DNA of 64,000 bases, taken from Sanderia malayensis. Its lineage: Eukaryota; Cnidaria; Scyphozoa; Semaeostomeae; Pelagiidae. Every line of letters starts with the position of its first letter. Position 1 is the stretch's first letter. The notes beneath the pieces were generated by a model. The model saw only the letters and a list, made by a program, of their open reading frames with translations, did no database searches and was not told the origin of the DNA. The stretch lies in the NCBI GenBank assembly GCA_013076295.1, contig RQOL01000658.1:2232001-2296000 (forward strand), written 5' to 3'. Shown here in pieces: positions 53,251 through 64,000 of this stretch. The position numbers and the translations under genes are program-made.

Positions 53251-55196
53251 ATGGTTAAAATGAGCGCTACAGAGCTAAAGGATCAGGGAAATAGGTTATT
53301 TGCTGCCAGACAATACGAAGATGCAATTGGTTGTTATTCTAAGGCGATTGTAAATATCCTATTGCTGATATGATCTATGAAATTCTGGTTTCTGCTAGCC
53401 TGTCTTTATACATTGCTGTGAAGTGAATGAATTCCATTAGATATATGATGTCATGGATAATACTTATTGTTGCTTTAATCTCTTGACAGACAAAGAATCC
53501 AAATGCAGCTACATTCTACACAAACAGAGCACTTTGCTATATGAAATTGCAAAGTTGGCAAAAAGTTATCACGGATTGTCAGAAAGCATTGGAGCTTGAT
53601 TCAAAAAGTGTGAAAGGCTATTTTTTTCTTGGACAAGCATATCTGGAGCAAAGCAACTATGATGATGCAATTACGAGTTTTAAAAGAGGTTAACTTTATC
53701 AATGTTTTTTTCTCAAATTTTTTATTGAGTGCTGGCCAGGTCATGACAGATCCCGATTATTTACCGCTCATCTTTAATTTGGTTTTCCTGAAACTGCAGC
53801 TTTAGACCTTGCAAAAGATCAGAAGCTAAACTTTGGTGATGATATTGCCAGTGGAATAAGGCAAGCAAAGAAAAAGGTTGGCAGATTTCTAGTTTTAATA
53901 GACTATGCATGCAATAGACTCAAACATCTCACCAAACACATTGGACTTTAATTTATTGAGCTTTTCAATTATTGACTGTTATGCATTCTTGTTTTATAAG
54001 AGGTGGAATGCTTATGAAGAGAAAAGAATTGCCCAAGAAATCCAACTACAAACATATTTAAATAAACTGATGATTCAAGATTGTCAAAGGTGAATTATTT
54101 GTGATCAGGTCTCATTGCCTAATGTTAAATTTAGAGCTATTGCTTTGGTCATTGATTCAACTGACACAATATTAACTTGAATTTGAATTTTGAATTTTTA
54201 GGAGAGTTGAGCAGCGGAAGAAGGAGAACGGAAATGCTGAAGACATAAGAAGAATAGAGCAAGATATTGTAAGCTTATTCAAGTGGACAGTTCTGTAATT
54301 TACAATTTTAGCCATTTATTATCACAAGTTACGCAACTTACTGCTTTAGATATAAGTAATGGTGTATCTGGAAATGTGTGTTGCACATTATAATTTGCCA
54401 TCTTGGGCTTCATTATTTCAGGAAGAGAAAAAAGCTGAGCTGAATGATATATTTGCACAGATTGACGACAGACGGAAGGTATGTAATGATAGGGACAATA
54501 AAACTTGCTTCTTTTTGGAGTTGTTTTTTGGAGCTTGTTGAACAATTGCTTGGTTTTCTCAAGTTATTTGCATTTATCTCTATAGAAACGCGATGTTCCT
54601 GAACATCTTTGTGGAAAGATAAGCTTTGAAATCATGAACGATCCAGTTATCACCCCGAGTGGAATAACGTATCCTTTTCTTTGAATAATTTCTTCTTTCT
54701 TTTCCTTGATTCCTTTTTCAATCGCTAAACACTGTCTTGGATCTTTTCACTTTAATTCAATTCAATGCGTAATCGCAAGCAATTAGCACATGCATAACTT
54801 GTGATTAATTCGATGTTATTTTGCTTGACAAAACTATAGATACGAAAGAAAGGACTTGGAGGAACATCTACAGGTACGATCAATAACAGCTGTTGTGTTT
54901 TACCCCCTGGAATACCCAATCGGCTTATTAACAACCAATACGATTTCATATACTTTCAGGGGGCTTGCTGTCACTAATCGAAGCCTGGATTCTCTGCTAT
55001 GGCTTTAAAAGGGGCCGCAACTGCTGCATTTATGTTGTGTAATGAAATGTTTTTTTTGTTTTTGTAGAGAGTTGGGCATTTTGATCCGATAACTAGGGCC
55101 GAATTGACGGCTGATCGATTAATTCCGAATTTAGCAATGAAGGAAGTCGTTGATGCTTTCTTAGAAGAAAATGGCTGGGCTGCAGAATATCTGTAA
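53251..55196 (+). CDS. STUB1: STUB1/CHIP, TPR and U-box E3 ubiquitin ligase
   Basis: Co-chaperone ubiquitin ligase that binds the EEVD tails of Hsp70/Hsp90 and ubiquitinates their clients. Nine exons: 53251..53349, 53490..53688, 53800..53876, 54001..54089, 54202..54268, 54422..54478, 54586..54668, 54840..54873, 55068..55196; 277 residues. Three TPRs from residue 5 ([60 protein letters not shown]) with the Lys/Asn clamp residues present. The central helical hairpin begins [20 protein letters not shown]. The U-box is [20 protein letters not shown], then [20 protein letters not shown], ending [20 protein letters not shown]. Two in-frame ATGs (53251, 53260) are possible starts. Length is slightly below human (303). 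Confidence 0.95.
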
Positions 55197-56325
55197 TTTC
55201 TTTTGTACAAAGAGCTCTTGTAAATAAATATTCGTTGGGTTTTCGTTGTTTCGCCAGCAATCGACGATTTCACCGACCTGATGCGATTCGAACTTTCTTT
55301 CAGCGCGGGTATATAGTTCGAACCCCGGACCATGCATGTTTCATGACAGAAGGTGATTAAGTGCGAAATCCACTGGCTGATTCAATAGACACTTTATACA
55401 CCAAGTCGGATACTCAGATTTATTAAATTGTGTAGTTAGTTGATGAAATATTAACTAGCTGCTACAATATCTAATTGGGAATAATGCTTATCTGATTTGC
55501 ACGTTTTTTTACAAGAAAGTTCTTCACAAGGACTCGTAAAAGAGTCAAGAAAGCTCGGTGCTTGAAAGTTGGAAAATTCAGACACTTTTTTCATTAAATT
55601 CTTAATGACAAAAATTATTATTCATATCATTTCTATCAATTTGAATGTTCGATGGTGTAAAGCTTTTCAATTGTTGCTGAGAAAGTCTGAAGAAAGCTAT
55701 AGCATTGAAATTAAGATATTTTCAAACTTGGAGCCCTGCTTCGGAAAAACTTTCTTATAAATACACGAAGAATATTGCTTATTTTGTGTTTCTGTATTTG
55801 TCGCAAGAATTATTGTGTTGGTATCATTTTTATTCGAAATATTGTATTCTTGTGTCTCTGTTGTTTAAAGATATCTTTAAATGTTAGGTTTTTTAACTAT
55901 ATTTTGTGCTGATCATAAAACGTAAAACTCTGAAAATAATTCAGATGCATGTTGTTTGTTTTTGTTCTCTTCACCAGCAATAAAGATTAGTGGTTATAAC
56001 AAACTTGACCGCAAGGCAGATAGAAAAGATTAAATAAAGTTTGAATTAAGTAATTATGAATAGTTGTATCAAAATTGATTTACCCTGCGGCATATGCTTT
56101 TAAGAAAATTGAGAATTAATTTTCGTTTGCTTTATACTTTGTAAAAGAGTTTTTATCAGGAATGAAATAGAGACTTGTGCGAAAGAGAGGCTGTTATGCC
56201 TGCAGTGTGTGGGCCTAACTAAATATTTTTTGGATTCGAACCACTGATTGAACACGTCGAGTTTCAATTCTTCTTTTTTCTGTATATTTTACTGTTGAAG
56301 CTTGATAGCATTCTTTGCTACAAAC
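55197..56325. other. Intergenic STUB1-DRG2
   Basis: AATAAATA shortly after the STUB1 stop (about 55222) is a likely poly(A) signal. At about 55300-55345 the minus strand has a GGGGTTCGAACTATA B-box-like sequence, perhaps a SINE fragment. No gene seen. Confidence 0.45.
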
Positions 56326-59300
56326 ATGGGAATACTGGAAAAGATTGCAGATATCGAGAGCGAGATTGCTAGGACGCAGAAAAATAAAGGTAAACGTGTT
56401 TCAATGAAATGAAATGATCTGCTAATGCTAAGGAGGGGGCGTGGCTAATTGTAATTGGCCTAAAAACTTTCTACATTTCAAACTGGTGTGATTTCTCAAT
56501 ATTGTTTGGATATGAGGAAGAAATGTTGGATGAAGGGTTGATAAATTGCCATTGAAAGCTCGTACAACATGCGCTATTTCACATAAACACATTTCATTAA
56601 TTAATTATAATTAATTAAATTAGCTGTCAGGGTGATTGTTTTTGCAGCTACGGAGTACCATCTTGGTCTGCTGAAAGCAAAATTGGCAAAATATAGATCC
56701 CAACTATTAGAGCCATCCAAATCAGCAGGTGCAAAGGTAATCAATGAAAACATTTTCTTTACTGTAAACAACTCAAAATGCTTGTCGAAGTTAGCGAGTG
56801 TTTATTCAAGTTATTATCAAGAGGCTTGAAGTGAGGAGTAGTACATCCTCAGCAAAGTTTTCAAGAGGAATGCAGAGGCAGATTGATCCAGTTTCCAGAG
56901 AGTTATTCAAATTTTACTCCAACATTATTCAGGAAGCAGTGCTAACCATTGTCTATCACATTAACCTTCATGATGTTATTAATTTTGCCTGTCATTGCAA
57001 TTAGTGTACTCATTGTTTCTCTTGACAGGGTGAAGGCTTTGATGTGATGAAATCTGGGGATGCTAGGGTTGCTCTCATTGGGTTTCCATCAGTAGGAAAG
57101 GTGAATAATGACGGATTGAAATTTCATTTCATTTAAGAGTTCACTCTATCATGTTTACTAAGGCATCAAGTCATGTGAGTTCTTCACCATCATTCTGAGT
57201 CCTTACTATAGGAATTGAAAACTATAATAGGGGACAAAGGTCCTTGGGGCATTTGAAAAAATCCAATGAAAATGCTATCTTCCTACAAACTTCATTTTCC
57301 CTGTGCACCATTTCCCTCCCTGCTCCCCCTAAAACAATCTTCTCTTCTCCACCAGTTTTTCCCATCGCCGGACAATGATAATTTCCGCATTATTGTGCTC
57401 AACAATCTCTAGAAACAACATTGTTTGTGGGAGGGTGGGGTGGAGTAGTGCATCTTTTATCCCCTGCTGTATTTTTCTTTGTGCATGCTACACTCCAATG
57501 TTCATTTTGTCTGAGTCTATTTGTATTGCATTATATCTTGTTTTCAGTCAACGCTGCTAAATGTCATGACGGAAACAACAAGCGAGTCAGCGGCTTACGA
57601 ATTCACCACCCTCACCTGTATTCCCGGTGTCATACAGGCATGTTATAGCATTGTTGAACCTTGTATCCTTGTGTTCTTAACAAATAATTTTATTACTTTC
57701 TTTGCGTCACATTTGTCCCATCCTTTGCTTCAAATGTTTCCTTCTTTAATCAACAATCTCGTTCTATTGTAAATGCTTTCTCTTCTGTTACACTTTACTT
57801 GATAGCGTGTTTATGCTTGAAACGTCGTATTTTTAATCAATATTACAAACTGACAGTATATCATACATTTTTATTATTAATTGCAACAACATTGCTGCTG
57901 TATTTGCTGATTCTTGCCATAAAGAGCTCATAATCTTATTTTTAAAAGTTCAATTTTGATTTTAGTACAACGGTGCGAATATTCAACTGCTTGATCTTCC
58001 TGGCATCATCGAAGGCGCATCTCAAGGTTAGTTTTATTTTACGCATTTCTTAAGCTAACACCAAAACTCACAGAAACGAAATTATATATCATCCGCGAGC
58101 AAATAGCGAGGAAAATTGCTTTTATATCTCTGTAAGGCATCCGTGTTATTGGGAGCTCTGAAAATAAAGTACCGATCGTTTCTATATCCTTGTTTACGTA
58201 TCTTCGTAACCAATTTTTGATTTGCAATGCAACTACAATACAACCGATTGCACTTTTTTGTTTCGCTAATCCTTTGTAAATTGCAAAGCACACGAGAGGA
58301 TTTCTAAATGTGGCTTACGATCAGACTTTGGTTTGATTAAAAATTCTAATATTTGGTTTATGAGAATGGATATATTGAGAAAAGAATTTTACAATTGGTG
58401 CTATGGCTGAAAATAGCTGCAAATCAAGTGAAAATGCATCAAACAAACAGAAATAATCAGCTGCTATTTGCATTAATGATGAATGTTATCAAGCACTTTG
58501 TTGATAAATTCGTATGCACCTGTGTCGTATATAACATGCATGTAGGTGTTTGGATCCCATTGTATTGCATTGCATTGCATTGTTTTGTATTGTATTGCAT
58601 TGCATTGAATTGTGTTGTTTTCCTGGGTCTATATGTCGAGAATGTGGTTACGATTACTGATCAACATCGATAAAGCTTTGTTTCAGCAGAACAGTGTGCG
58701 GTCCTCAAAGGGAACTTATTGCTGAAAGAGATGTGTAATGGCGCAACATTGCTTTTGCTGTTCAATCTTAATGTCGTTCAAGTAATATCAAGCGCTTGCA
58801 TAGAGTGCGAGTTACAATAATCAACGAGTATTTATCAGTAGCGGTCAGAAACAGTGTGTAAAACCAGGCGCTGGAAGTGTATTTATCAAATATTTGGATA
58901 TCCAAGGAATCCGTGTGATTTGTAGCAAACTACAGCAGTGATTGGATTTGAAGGCATAAACAGTCAAAGAAGGTTTTGTTTCATGTTGCCTTATTTGCGG
59001 AGCTTTTCCACGAAGAACAGATGAGATTGGATGAGTTGGGATGTGTAGCATTTGCAGCAGGTCCCAGTCTTAAAGCCAAATATAGCAACTACAGATATAT
59101 TGGATTATAAATAAAAGACAGCACAGATAAACAAAGTGCTTTATTGCAAAACAAGTCACTTCACATGCACTGAGCTGAGCTTCACTCCTCCTTGTACTAC
59201 AACGATTATTGCAAATAGAATGAAGATGGATTTGATACTGAAATCGTGTAGTTACGCGGCAAGTTGTGTGTTGGGCATTTCGCTGTTTCTACATCTGACA

Positions 59301-62300
59301 ATCTTTTACTTTCTACGCAAAGTCAAACGCGGCCACACGAATCAGAAGTTGTTGCTGATGAATCTGAGTCTGGCTGAAATGGTGTTCATTCCTTGCGGCA
59401 TCTTGCATTACTCGAGAATCGTTGGAAAGACGCATGGAACCATATCTCACGATATCGTATCAGTTGCCTTCATAACGTCAGCAAATAATTGTTATTTCGC
59501 AACTTGCCTTGTTATCATAGATCGTTGCTTGGCGGCTCTTCTACCATTGAAATACAAATTTATTCTATCGGTTTACAGGTTGAAATTCACCATTGTCACC
59601 CTGTGGCTTATGGCGTTATTATTGCCGATTCAGTACGTTGTTCTGGGATACGAAATGTTCATTGTTGTGGTGATTCTTGGTCAACTAGTTCTCGATTTTC
59701 TCATGCTTGCCATGACCATATTTGGATACACGTACGCCTATGTCATTTTGCGGCAACGACGCGTTAAATTTCACACCTCTAACGAACATAACACAAGGTT
59801 ACATCAATATCGCATCTTCAAAACAGCACTGCCTGTTATAATTTCATTTTTTGTCTTCATTGCACTGCCTGATACGATTTCGCTTGTATTCTCCATCAAG
59901 AATATTAAACCAGTCTATTACAGAAGACTATTCTACACGGTGTCAAGCCTTAATGTTTTTGTTGATCCATTTCTGTTCGTCTATCAGTACCCGCCCCTGA
60001 AAACCTTGCTTTATCGGAGTTGCAGAAGGACTTTTGCTTGTCATTCCTCTCCTTGGTCTGATCTCAATAATCTTGCTTCAACACGCAGACTCACGCGTTT
60101 TTCCTCAGAAATCCATCACACTGAGATGAAAAGAAATGATGCGAATTTTCAAGATACAAAGTTATAGCAATTATATAGTCACAGAAATTTTTTATTTGTA
60201 AATTAATTTTCCTGATTATTTCTTTGTCTAGTTGGTTAAGAATTAAACGATCAAAATAATTTTAATTATTTGGAGATTATTTATTTATAAGAATAAAGCA
60301 TATTTGAATGAATTATCTCAAAACATCTGGCATCTAGAATCGCTAAAGTGGAATAACATGCATGCCTGTTTGATAATAATCGACCAAATCCAGAATATAG
60401 TGACATCTATCAAAATATTCACGTTAGAAAACGTGTCTTTTCAAAATGATCAGAACAATCTTAAGATTAAACCTATATTAAACTTTTTGCAAATATCATT
60501 TCATTTCCATCAATTTCACTTTTTCACAAATCCACATTTTTTCATTTTTTTAGGTAAAGGTAGAGGCAAACAAGTTATCGCAGTTGCAAGAACATCTGAT
60601 TTGGTTATTATCATGTTGGACGCATCTAAAGGAGAAGCACAAAAGTATGAAAATAAAACTTTAGATGCCAAACTAAAACTGTGGCCTATTTTGTATCACT
60701 AAATTCGCAACATTAAAACATCAATGACGTTGGTGACGTCAGCAATGGTCACTGAAAGGTGATGCTATCTTGAAATGAACCCTCGTACAGCCATGGGGAA
60801 TTAGCTCACATGGTAGAGCGCTCGCTTAGCATGCGAGAGGTACCGGGATCGATACCCGGATTCTCCACATTTTTTTATTTTGTTTCTTTTTATTTACATA
60901 GAGCTTTACTGGAAAAAGAGTTAGAAACTTGTGGAATACGGTTAAATAAACGAAAGCCGAATATTTACTTCAAGGTAAGATAATTATAATGTGCTTAAAA
61001 CATGGAACGTGGAATTATGGAATGGACTATGTTTTAGGATGGAATTTATAAGGAATTGTGGAATTGAATTGTTCCATTTTATTTTTATGTTTCAGTTAAA
61101 AAAGGGAGGCGGTATTGGAGTTAATTCAACGCTTCCTTTAACACGCCTATCTGAAAAGTTGGTTATGATGATTTTACATGAATATAGTATCCTTTATGGC
61201 AGAAAATAATATACGTTATTTACAATAGAATATTTCTTTGAACTTTTAAGAAAAATTATCTCAAAGTAAAAGATATTCGTCATGGCGAGAAAGCTCCAGC
61301 TATATCAAAATTCAAATAACTTTATTGCCAAATAATTTATATCGTTCAATTCTTGACAATATTAAGAAATATTTAATGCAGAGGTTTTATTCCGTGAGGA
61401 TGCATCTGCGGGTAAATATTAGTTGATATTTTATTTGACCATTTTGTCGTTTAAATGTTTAAATATTTGATAATTTCATTTTTCTATGTTCACGCTTTTT
61501 TTTCATTTTGTTGTAGATGATCTCATCGATGTCATCCAAGGAAACAGAATTTATTTACCCTGCGTATACGTAAGGAACTTTGCTTTTTAATACCATGATT
61601 TTTATCAGGCATTTCTCAAACTTTCTTAGAAATTTCCCAATTTCAGTACTGAGACTTTTTAAGACTTTTCTTGCAAAATTGAAAAGCTTTACGTTACTGA
61701 ATTATTCTTGGTATGTTCTTCCTGCAGGTATACAATAAAATTGATTGCATTTGCTTGGAAGAAGTTGATAGATTGGCTCGGTTGGAGCACTCCGTTGTAA
61801 TCAGGTAATTACTTTTAGCAATAATTTTGATAATTAATCATCTTGCTTTATTATTACTTCCCAATCAAGCATTTTTTAATCAAGTTTACTTTATCGCCTA
61901 GCTGTAATATGAATTTGAATTTGGACTATTTGTTGGAGAGGATCTGGGAGCATTTAGCCATGCTGAGAATTTACACAAAAAAGAGAGGAGGTGACTAAGA
62001 TTATTTTCCATTAAAATCATGCAGATGTTATTTCTTTCCTTTTCCCGCGATGTATCTTTGCCTTTATCTGAATCATAAAGGCATAGCTAAAATCCAGACC
62101 AACTTATTTCACAGACCCACCTGATTTCAATGATGCTATAATTATGCGAACAGGAGCCACTATCGAGCACGTGGTGAGTATGAAACTCAACATGCATTTT
62201 GAAATCCAACCTATTACAACGTTATTCCAACCCATTGTTACGAACCTTGAAAGGAATACTAATATCTGTTTGCATCAGGATATAATCAAATCAAGGGTCA

Positions 62301-62865
62301 GTTATATGCTACAGCTCATCAAGGAATCAGATGTTTGTATACTTAGACACGAAAGCTGCTTCTATGGGCAAGGGTGACCGGCTATATCAAGATAGAGGCT
62401 GGGACTGTTATAACGAGGTTTCATTGTATTGAACGTAAGATTCCCTAAACTGTCGCATTGTGCTAATCTCTGTTATTGTTTCATTTTTTATAGTGTCATA
62501 GAATTCATCGTTCCCTTGTCGATCAATTCAAGTATGCTTTAGTTTGGGTAAGCGCATGCTGTTCTCAGATTGTGTCCTGTCTCCATGCACGAGTTTATCA
62601 AAATTTCCTGTTATGAACCTCTTGTTTCTATTGTACTCCGAGGAAAATATTTAAACCTTAACGAGATTATTGACAAATATCCATCGAATTGCAATTTCAA
62701 ACAGTTGCAATTTGTTTTTACTGTTTCATTTGAAAATTGATTTGATTTGATTGAACGTGCTTTCTTTTTTGATCTCAGGGTACGAGTACGAAGTTCAGTC
62801 CTCAAAGGGTTGGAATATCGCACAGTGTTAACGATGAAGACGTTATTCAAGTCATGAAGAAATAA
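56326..62865 (+). CDS. DRG2: DRG2, developmentally regulated GTP-binding protein
   Basis: Obg-superfamily GTPase that works with DFRP2/RWDD1 on translating ribosomes. Fifteen exons: 56326..56389, 56648..56736, 57029..57100, 57548..57637, 57966..58026, 60554..60644, 60902..60974, 61096..61186, 61367..61411, 61517..61569, 61728..61804, 61902..61990, 62115..62173, 62494..62547, 62779..62865; 364 residues, as in human DRG2. It begins [21 protein letters not shown]1 GFPSVGKST, G2 within [14 protein letters not shown]3 [11 protein letters not shown]4 NKID, then the C-terminal TGS domain ending [10 protein letters not shown]. The G3-adjacent [20 protein letters not shown] also marks DRG2 over DRG1. 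The intron after exon 4 starts with GC (ATACAG|GCATGT). The long intron 5 houses a GPCR gene, intron 6 a tRNA gene. The stop codon overlaps an AATAAA. Confidence 0.96.
58557..58616. repeat. Pentanucleotide (TTGCA/TTGTA)n microsatellite
   Basis: TGTATTGCATTGCATTGCAT-type repeat with TTGTA variants, about 60 bp, in DRG2 intron 5. Confidence 0.85.
59104..59113 (+). promoter_or_regulatory. TATA box candidate of the intronic GPCR gene
   Basis: ATTATAAATA about 110 bp upstream of the GPCR ATG, inside DRG2 intron 5. Confidence 0.45.
59220..60167 (+). CDS. Rhodopsin-like (class A) GPCR, intronless, nested in DRG2 intron 5
   Basis: 315 residues from ATG 59220; the frame is open further upstream but without ATG. 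Seven hydrophobic segments: TM1 [22 protein letters not shown]2 with [15 protein letters not shown] (Glu at the usual sodium-site Asp), TM3 ending [15 protein letters not shown] (DRC instead of DRY, followed by the typical LPLKY), TM5-TM6 with VILRQRR and [20 protein letters not shown] between, TM7 [16 protein letters not shown] (DPxxF variant of NPxxY). The tail is Ser/Thr-rich. This is a class A receptor without a recognisable ligand family; intronless orphan or chemoreceptor-type is plausible. It is on the same strand as its host gene and has its own AATAAA at 60292. Confidence 0.85.
   Translation: MKMDLILKSCSYAASCVLGISLFLHLTIFYFLRKVKRGHTNQKLLLMNLSLAEMVFIPCGILHYSRIVGKTHGTISHDIVSVAFITSANNCYFATCLVIIDRCLAALLPLKYKFILSVYRLKFTIVTLWLMALLLPIQYVVLGYEMFIVVVILGQLVLDFLMLAMTIFGYTYAYVILRQRRVKFHTSNEHNTRLHQYRIFKTALPVIISFFVFIALPDTISLVFSIKNIKPVYYRRLFYTVSSLNVFVDPFLFVYQYPPLKTLLYRSCRRTFACHSSPWSDLNNLASTRRLTRFSSEIHHTEMKRNDANFQDTKL
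60292..60297 (+). terminator. Poly(A) signal AATAAA of the GPCR gene
   Basis: AATAAA 125 bp after the GPCR stop, within the DRG2 intron. In a DRG2 transcript it could also act as an intronic poly(A) site. Confidence 0.5.
60795..60867 (+). tRNA. tRNA-Ala (anticodon AGC)
   Basis: 73 nt with discriminator A. The acceptor stem GGGGAAT pairs with ATTCTCC (one G-U). D-arm TAGCTCACATGGTAGAGC contains the A-box. The anticodon stem CTCGC/GCGAG encloses the loop TTAGCAT with AGC at 60828-60830. T-arm CCGGGATCGATACCCGG holds the B-box. All four stems close, so this is a functional-looking gene. It lies in DRG2 intron 6 on the same strand. Confidence 0.95.
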
Positions 62866-63343
62866 AACAACCAGTGTAGCTATAGCAACATCAATAATTA
62901 ATGTAGGTCTGTTTTGTCATTTAAATGTGTCCCGATTACAGAAGAATTCTATTGTTTTTTTTTCTAGTTCCAAGAATTTCTTTTTTTTGTTTTCTTAGTT
63001 TTTTAAATACCGTCTAGTTTGAATGCTTGATTGTTGAGGAACGCAGCGAACCATGGAAGATTGACAATTGATAGAAAGCGAATGATGTAATTCCCCTAAA
63101 TAGTACAGTAATAAGCAAAGGGTACTTCCCGTGCCTGTCTTTCTTTTGGTTATATTATCGAAACCAAAATCAAATTGCTCTGACTTGTAGCTGATTGAAT
63201 ATCGGAGTGAGTTGTAAAGATTTTAGGAGAGAAAGGCTTGCAAACTAACAGGTTTCTTTACGTACATTTGTCAGCTACTATTGTTAAGGATTATAGAGTA
63301 AAGTAAGTGCATATAGAGTGAGTGATTGCATTTAGCGAGCAAT
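62866..63343. other. Intergenic DRG2 to the secreted gene
   Basis: T-rich 3' flank of DRG2, then the presumed promoter of the next gene. No other feature seen. Confidence 0.5.
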
Positions 63344-63649
63344 ATGTTCGCCATTCTTTTTCGGCTCTTCGTTGCAATTGCTGCTCTCTTGGCAGCCGCT
63401 GGTTACGTGGAAGCATTGACAGCTGGAGGGTAAGTGAGTTTTAGTATCTGGATATTTTGCATGCAGGTATATGCACAGCAATGCAATGATTTGATATATG
63501 AATTTATTTTAATTCAGAGCAAACGTATGCAGCTATTCTGTCAGGCGAACGCAGCCATACACCGCCAGCGTGGCTTACACAGCTTACGAGAACTATAGAA
63601 CATGCTGCTCACATTTCATGTGGTGCTGGAGTCATTGCACTAAATCAAG
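63344..63649 (+). CDS. Secreted cysteine-rich protein with EMI-like module (5' part only)
   Basis: Exon 63344..63429 starts MFAILFRLFVAIAALLAAAG, a signal peptide, then YVEALTAGG. Exon 63518..63649 continues in phase: ANVCSYSVRRTQPYTASVAY, TAYENYRTCCSHFMWCWSHC. The spacing C-x(8+)-Y-x(n)-R-T-C-C with tyrosines resembles the first half of an EMI module (extracellular matrix, MEGF or emilin-type proteins). It ends at donor CAAG|GTTTGT; later exons lie beyond the window. Protein identity unknown. Confidence 0.6.
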
Positions 63650-64000
63650 GTTTGTAATCGTATTTTATTTATATTTTCGTTATTTTTCTTGTTTTTATCG
63701 AGAAGAATGAATTTCGACAAAAGCTTTCGATTTCTCAAATGCTTTCGCTTTCGCCAAGACCTGCTGCAAACCCATGGGTATTTCCCATTTTGCTTTCATT
63801 TTTGATTCTATTCTTTGATTGAAATATATCTATGAATTATTGATTATCAATAAGGAAATATTGAATCTTCTTTGAGGTTCATTTAAGAATTCTGAATGGA
63901 AATTCTTAAATCAACCTCAGAGAAGTATTCTGAATAATAATTCGGCATTGGCAGACATTCTTGATTACACGCCAACTCCAAAAACACGACGTAATCAGGA
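63650..64000. other. Intron with imperfect inverted repeat
   Basis: No exon seen to the window end. At about 63861-63931, TTCTTTGAGGTTCATTTAAG and its imperfect inverse form a hairpin-like palindrome, possibly a small MITE. Confidence 0.4.

Noticed and set aside
59136..59219. Upstream extension of the GPCR by 28 residues
   Set aside because: The open frame begins with GTG; the first ATG is at 59220 and gives a normal short extracellular N-terminus.
56326..62865. DRG1 as the identity of the GTPase
   Set aside because: The N-terminus ([11 protein letters not shown]), [20 protein letters not shown] and exact 364-residue length fit DRG2, not DRG1.

Overview
The window is nuclear DNA of an invertebrate animal. 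Evidence: spliceosomal introns (GT-AG, some GC-AG), AATAAA signals, TATA boxes, TTAGGG interstitial telomere repeats, and orthologues of animal genes (mLST8, RSL1D1, ANAPC10, SF3B5, RPL18, VWA3, RNPS1, ALYREF, canopy, STUB1/CHIP, DRG2). The DNA is AT-rich with short introns and many small inverted-repeat transposons. I cannot name the species; a marine invertebrate such as a cnidarian or tunicate is a guess.

Layout. 0-11.3 kb: compact, intron-rich housekeeping genes: mLST8 (-, cut by the window start), RSL1D1 (-), a FAM167-like coiled-coil gene (+), ANAPC10 (-), SF3B5 (+), a DUF4515/CCDC166-like coiled-coil gene (-) and RPL18 (-). A hAT-type MITE lies directly upstream of RPL18 and carries a second nested element. 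12.5-26.8 kb: an array of five intronless SLC49/FLVCR-like major-facilitator genes in mixed orientation. One is broken by a 413-bp MITE in its coding sequence, and near-identical patches between members suggest gene conversion. 28-33.4 kb: a tandem cluster of small intronless Ly6/uPAR (three-finger) genes, with three apparently intact copies and several chimeric or truncated ones. 34.3-45.9 kb: one very fragmented VWA3-type gene (about 40 exons, three vWA-like modules). 46.3-46.8 kb: a minisatellite with TTAGGG runs. 47.2-63 kb: RNPS1, ALYREF, a KDEL-tailed canopy-like ER protein, STUB1 and DRG2. Two DRG2 introns hold other genes: an intronless rhodopsin-like GPCR and a tRNA-Ala(AGC). At the right edge starts a secreted, cysteine-rich (EMI-like) gene.

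Functional themes are mixed: TOR signalling, ribosome biogenesis and translation (mLST8, RSL1D1, RPL18, DRG2, tRNA-Ala), splicing and mRNA export (SF3B5, RNPS1, ALYREF), protein quality control (STUB1, canopy, ANAPC10), and probable cilium biology (VWA3, CCDC166-like). The accessory parts are the two multigene clusters, where duplication, conversion and MITE insertion are visible. All exon models come from reading frame, splice consensus and remembered family sequences; no search was run.
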